A DNA stretch of 64,000 nt, from positions 62,409-126,408 of the forward strand of contig PTFA01000271.1 of assembly GCA_003342895.1 (NCBI GenBank), given 5' to 3'. Made by a program: the position numbers and the translations under genes. This document shows positions 62,590 through 64,000 of this stretch, piece by piece. The stretch comes from Casuarius casuarius (taxonomy: Eukaryota > Chordata > Aves > Casuariiformes > Casuariidae). The stretch's first letter is position 1; each line of letters starts with the position of its first letter. Under the pieces are notes generated by a model that was given only the letters and a program-made list of their open reading frames with translations, had not been told where the DNA came from and did no database searches.

Positions 62590-63852
62590 ATGGTTCAGAA
62601 ACTTGACCAGAAGCTGCCTGTAGCCAATGAATACCTGCTACTTTCGGGTGGCGTGCGAGAAGGTGTAGTGGACATTGATCTTGATGAGCTGAATGTTTAT
62701 GCACGAGGGACAGACTATGACATGGACTTCACCCTGCTTGTGCCCGCACTGAAGCTGCATGACCGCAACCAACCAGTCACGCTGGACATGCGCCACTCAG
62801 CTTTGTGCCACTCCTGGCTGAGCCTTCGGCTTTTTGATGAAGGAACTATCAGCAAGTGGAAGGACTGTTGCACAATCGTGGACCATATCAACGGAGCTAC
62901 CAATTATTTCTTCTCTCCAACGAAAGTAGCAGACTGGTTCTATGACTCCATTAGCATTGTCCTCTCCGAGATCCAGAAAAAGCCTCAGCGAGGGATGCCA
63001 AAGGTGGAGAAGGTAGAGAAAAATGGGACTATCATATCCATCATTTTGGGAGTGGGCAGCAGCCGGATGCTGTATGACATTGTTCCTGTGGTGTCCTTCA
63101 AGGGCTGGCCTGCCGTGGCCCAGAGCTGGCTGATGGAAAACCATTTCTGGGATGGGAAGATCACAGAGGAGGAAGTCATAAGTGGGTTTTACTTAGTGCC
63201 TGCATGTTCCTACAAGGGGAAGAAGGACAATGAATGGAGGCTGTCATTTGCCAGAAGTGAAGTGCAGCTGAAAAAGTGCATATCCAGCAGCCTCATGCAA
63301 GCCTATCAGGCCTGCAAAGCTATCATCATCAAACTGCTCTCCCGCCCCAAAGCCATTAGTCCATATCATTTGCGGAGCATGATGCTGTGGGCTTGCGACA
63401 GGCTACCAGCCAACTACTTGGCTCAGGAGGATTACGCTGCTCATTTCCTCCTGGGTCTCATTGATGATCTCCAGCACTGCTTGGTCAACAAGATGTGCCC
63501 TAACTATTTCATCCCTCAGTGCAACATGCTGGAGCACCTCTCTGAAGAAACCGTCATGCTGCATGCGCGGAAGCTGTCCTCGGTCCGATCAGACCCTGCT
63601 GAACACCTTCGAACTGCCATTGAACATGTCAAAGCGGCCAATCGGCTAACGCTAGAGCTCCAACGGCGGGGCAGCACCACCAGCATCCCCTCCCCGCAGT
63701 CAGATGGAGGGGATAACAACCAGCCTGATGACCGATTAGCCAAAAAGTTGCAACAGCTAGTGACTGAAAACCCAGGGAAGTCCATCTCTGTCTTCATTAA
63801 CCCAGATGATGTCACAAGGCCCCACTTCAGAATCGACGATAAATTTTTCTGA
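62588..63852 (+). CDS. MB21D2: MB21D2 coding exon 2 (end of codon 71 to residue 491 and stop)
   Basis: This exon encodes most of a Mab-21/cGAS-type nucleotidyltransferase fold and its helical C-terminal lobe. Residues 87-125 hold the active-site region: LLLSGG (G91-G92, where catalytic relatives have Gly-Ser), then DYDMDF with D115 and D117, the expected metal-binding pair. YDIVPVV supplies the third acid, D234. WRLSF and later NYFIPQCNM align with equivalent strings in cGAS, but the His/Cys zinc-thumb insert of cGAS between them is absent. Q311, the site of a recurrent Q311E change in human tumours, is conserved. Near the C-terminus a Ser/Pro-rich linker follows RRGS (S433), a basophilic-kinase type site, and the protein ends FRIDDKFF with TGA at 63850-63852. 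Cellular role and any enzymatic product remain unestablished. The exon has no internal stop and is near-identical to the vertebrate protein I know, so it is a functional gene and not a retrocopy. Confidence 0.98.
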
Positions 63853-64000
63853 GCTTTCATCAATGTTTCTTTGGCATTTTTATTTTGTTTTGTTTTTAAA
63901 AACTCTTAAAGCGTGTAGGTTTTTTTGGTTGATTTTCCTTGATGACTCAGTCTCTTGGTTTTTACATATCCAGCATATATTGGAGCTGTCGAGAACAATA
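63853..64000 (+). other. MB21D2: MB21D2 3'UTR, start only
   Basis: The sequence after TGA is AT-rich, with T-rich runs such as TTTTTATTTTGTTTTG and TTTTTTTGG. No AATAAA or ATTAAA followed by a plausible cleavage site is present before the window ends, so the UTR continues beyond 64000. Confidence 0.85.

Noticed and set aside
62588..63852. Exon 2 as an intronless retrocopy of MB21D2
   Set aside because: It is preceded by a proper pyrimidine tract and AG acceptor, joins exon 1 in phase, has no poly(A) tail and is intact.

Overview
The window is vertebrate nuclear DNA and holds one recognisable protein-coding gene: MB21D2 (Mab-21 domain containing 2, a cGAS/Mab-21 family member) on the + strand. 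The coding sequence is complete in two exons, 3176-3386 and 62588-63852. They join in frame across a 59,201-base phase-1 intron and encode 491 residues, the length I know for human MB21D2. The compact intron, the very low density of recognisable interspersed repeats and the few microsatellites suggest a bird or another sauropsid. This is an inference: the protein is too conserved to name the species.

Layout. 1-2909: 5' flank with no recognised gene and a short alternating AT/GT tract at 2674-2700. About 2861-3700: a CpG island around exon 1, interrupted by a 263-base run of N (2910-3172) that hides the 5'UTR and probably the transcription start. 3176-3386: exon 1, with two in-frame ATGs; the second lies in a YY1-like motif. 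3387-62587: one very large intron. It starts with a G-run array that overlaps the splice donor and ends with a good pyrimidine tract and acceptor. Inside it I see no second gene, tRNA, rRNA, CRISPR array or intact transposon. It does hold homopolymer tracts, small direct and inverted repeats, and several AT-rich stretches dense in homeodomain, POU and SOX-type motifs that could be conserved enhancers. 62588-63852: exon 2, which encodes nearly all of the nucleotidyltransferase fold. 63853-64000: start of a 3'UTR that runs off the window without a poly(A) signal.

MB21D2 is related to the DNA sensor cGAS. The acidic residues expected for metal binding (D115, D117, D234) are present. The usual Gly-Ser active-site pair reads Gly-Gly, and the zinc-thumb Cys/His cluster of cGAS is not seen. 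No reaction product is established for this protein to my knowledge. I found no evidence for a previously undescribed multigene system. The items most worth following are the architecture at the exon 1/intron 1 boundary and the candidate intronic enhancers.
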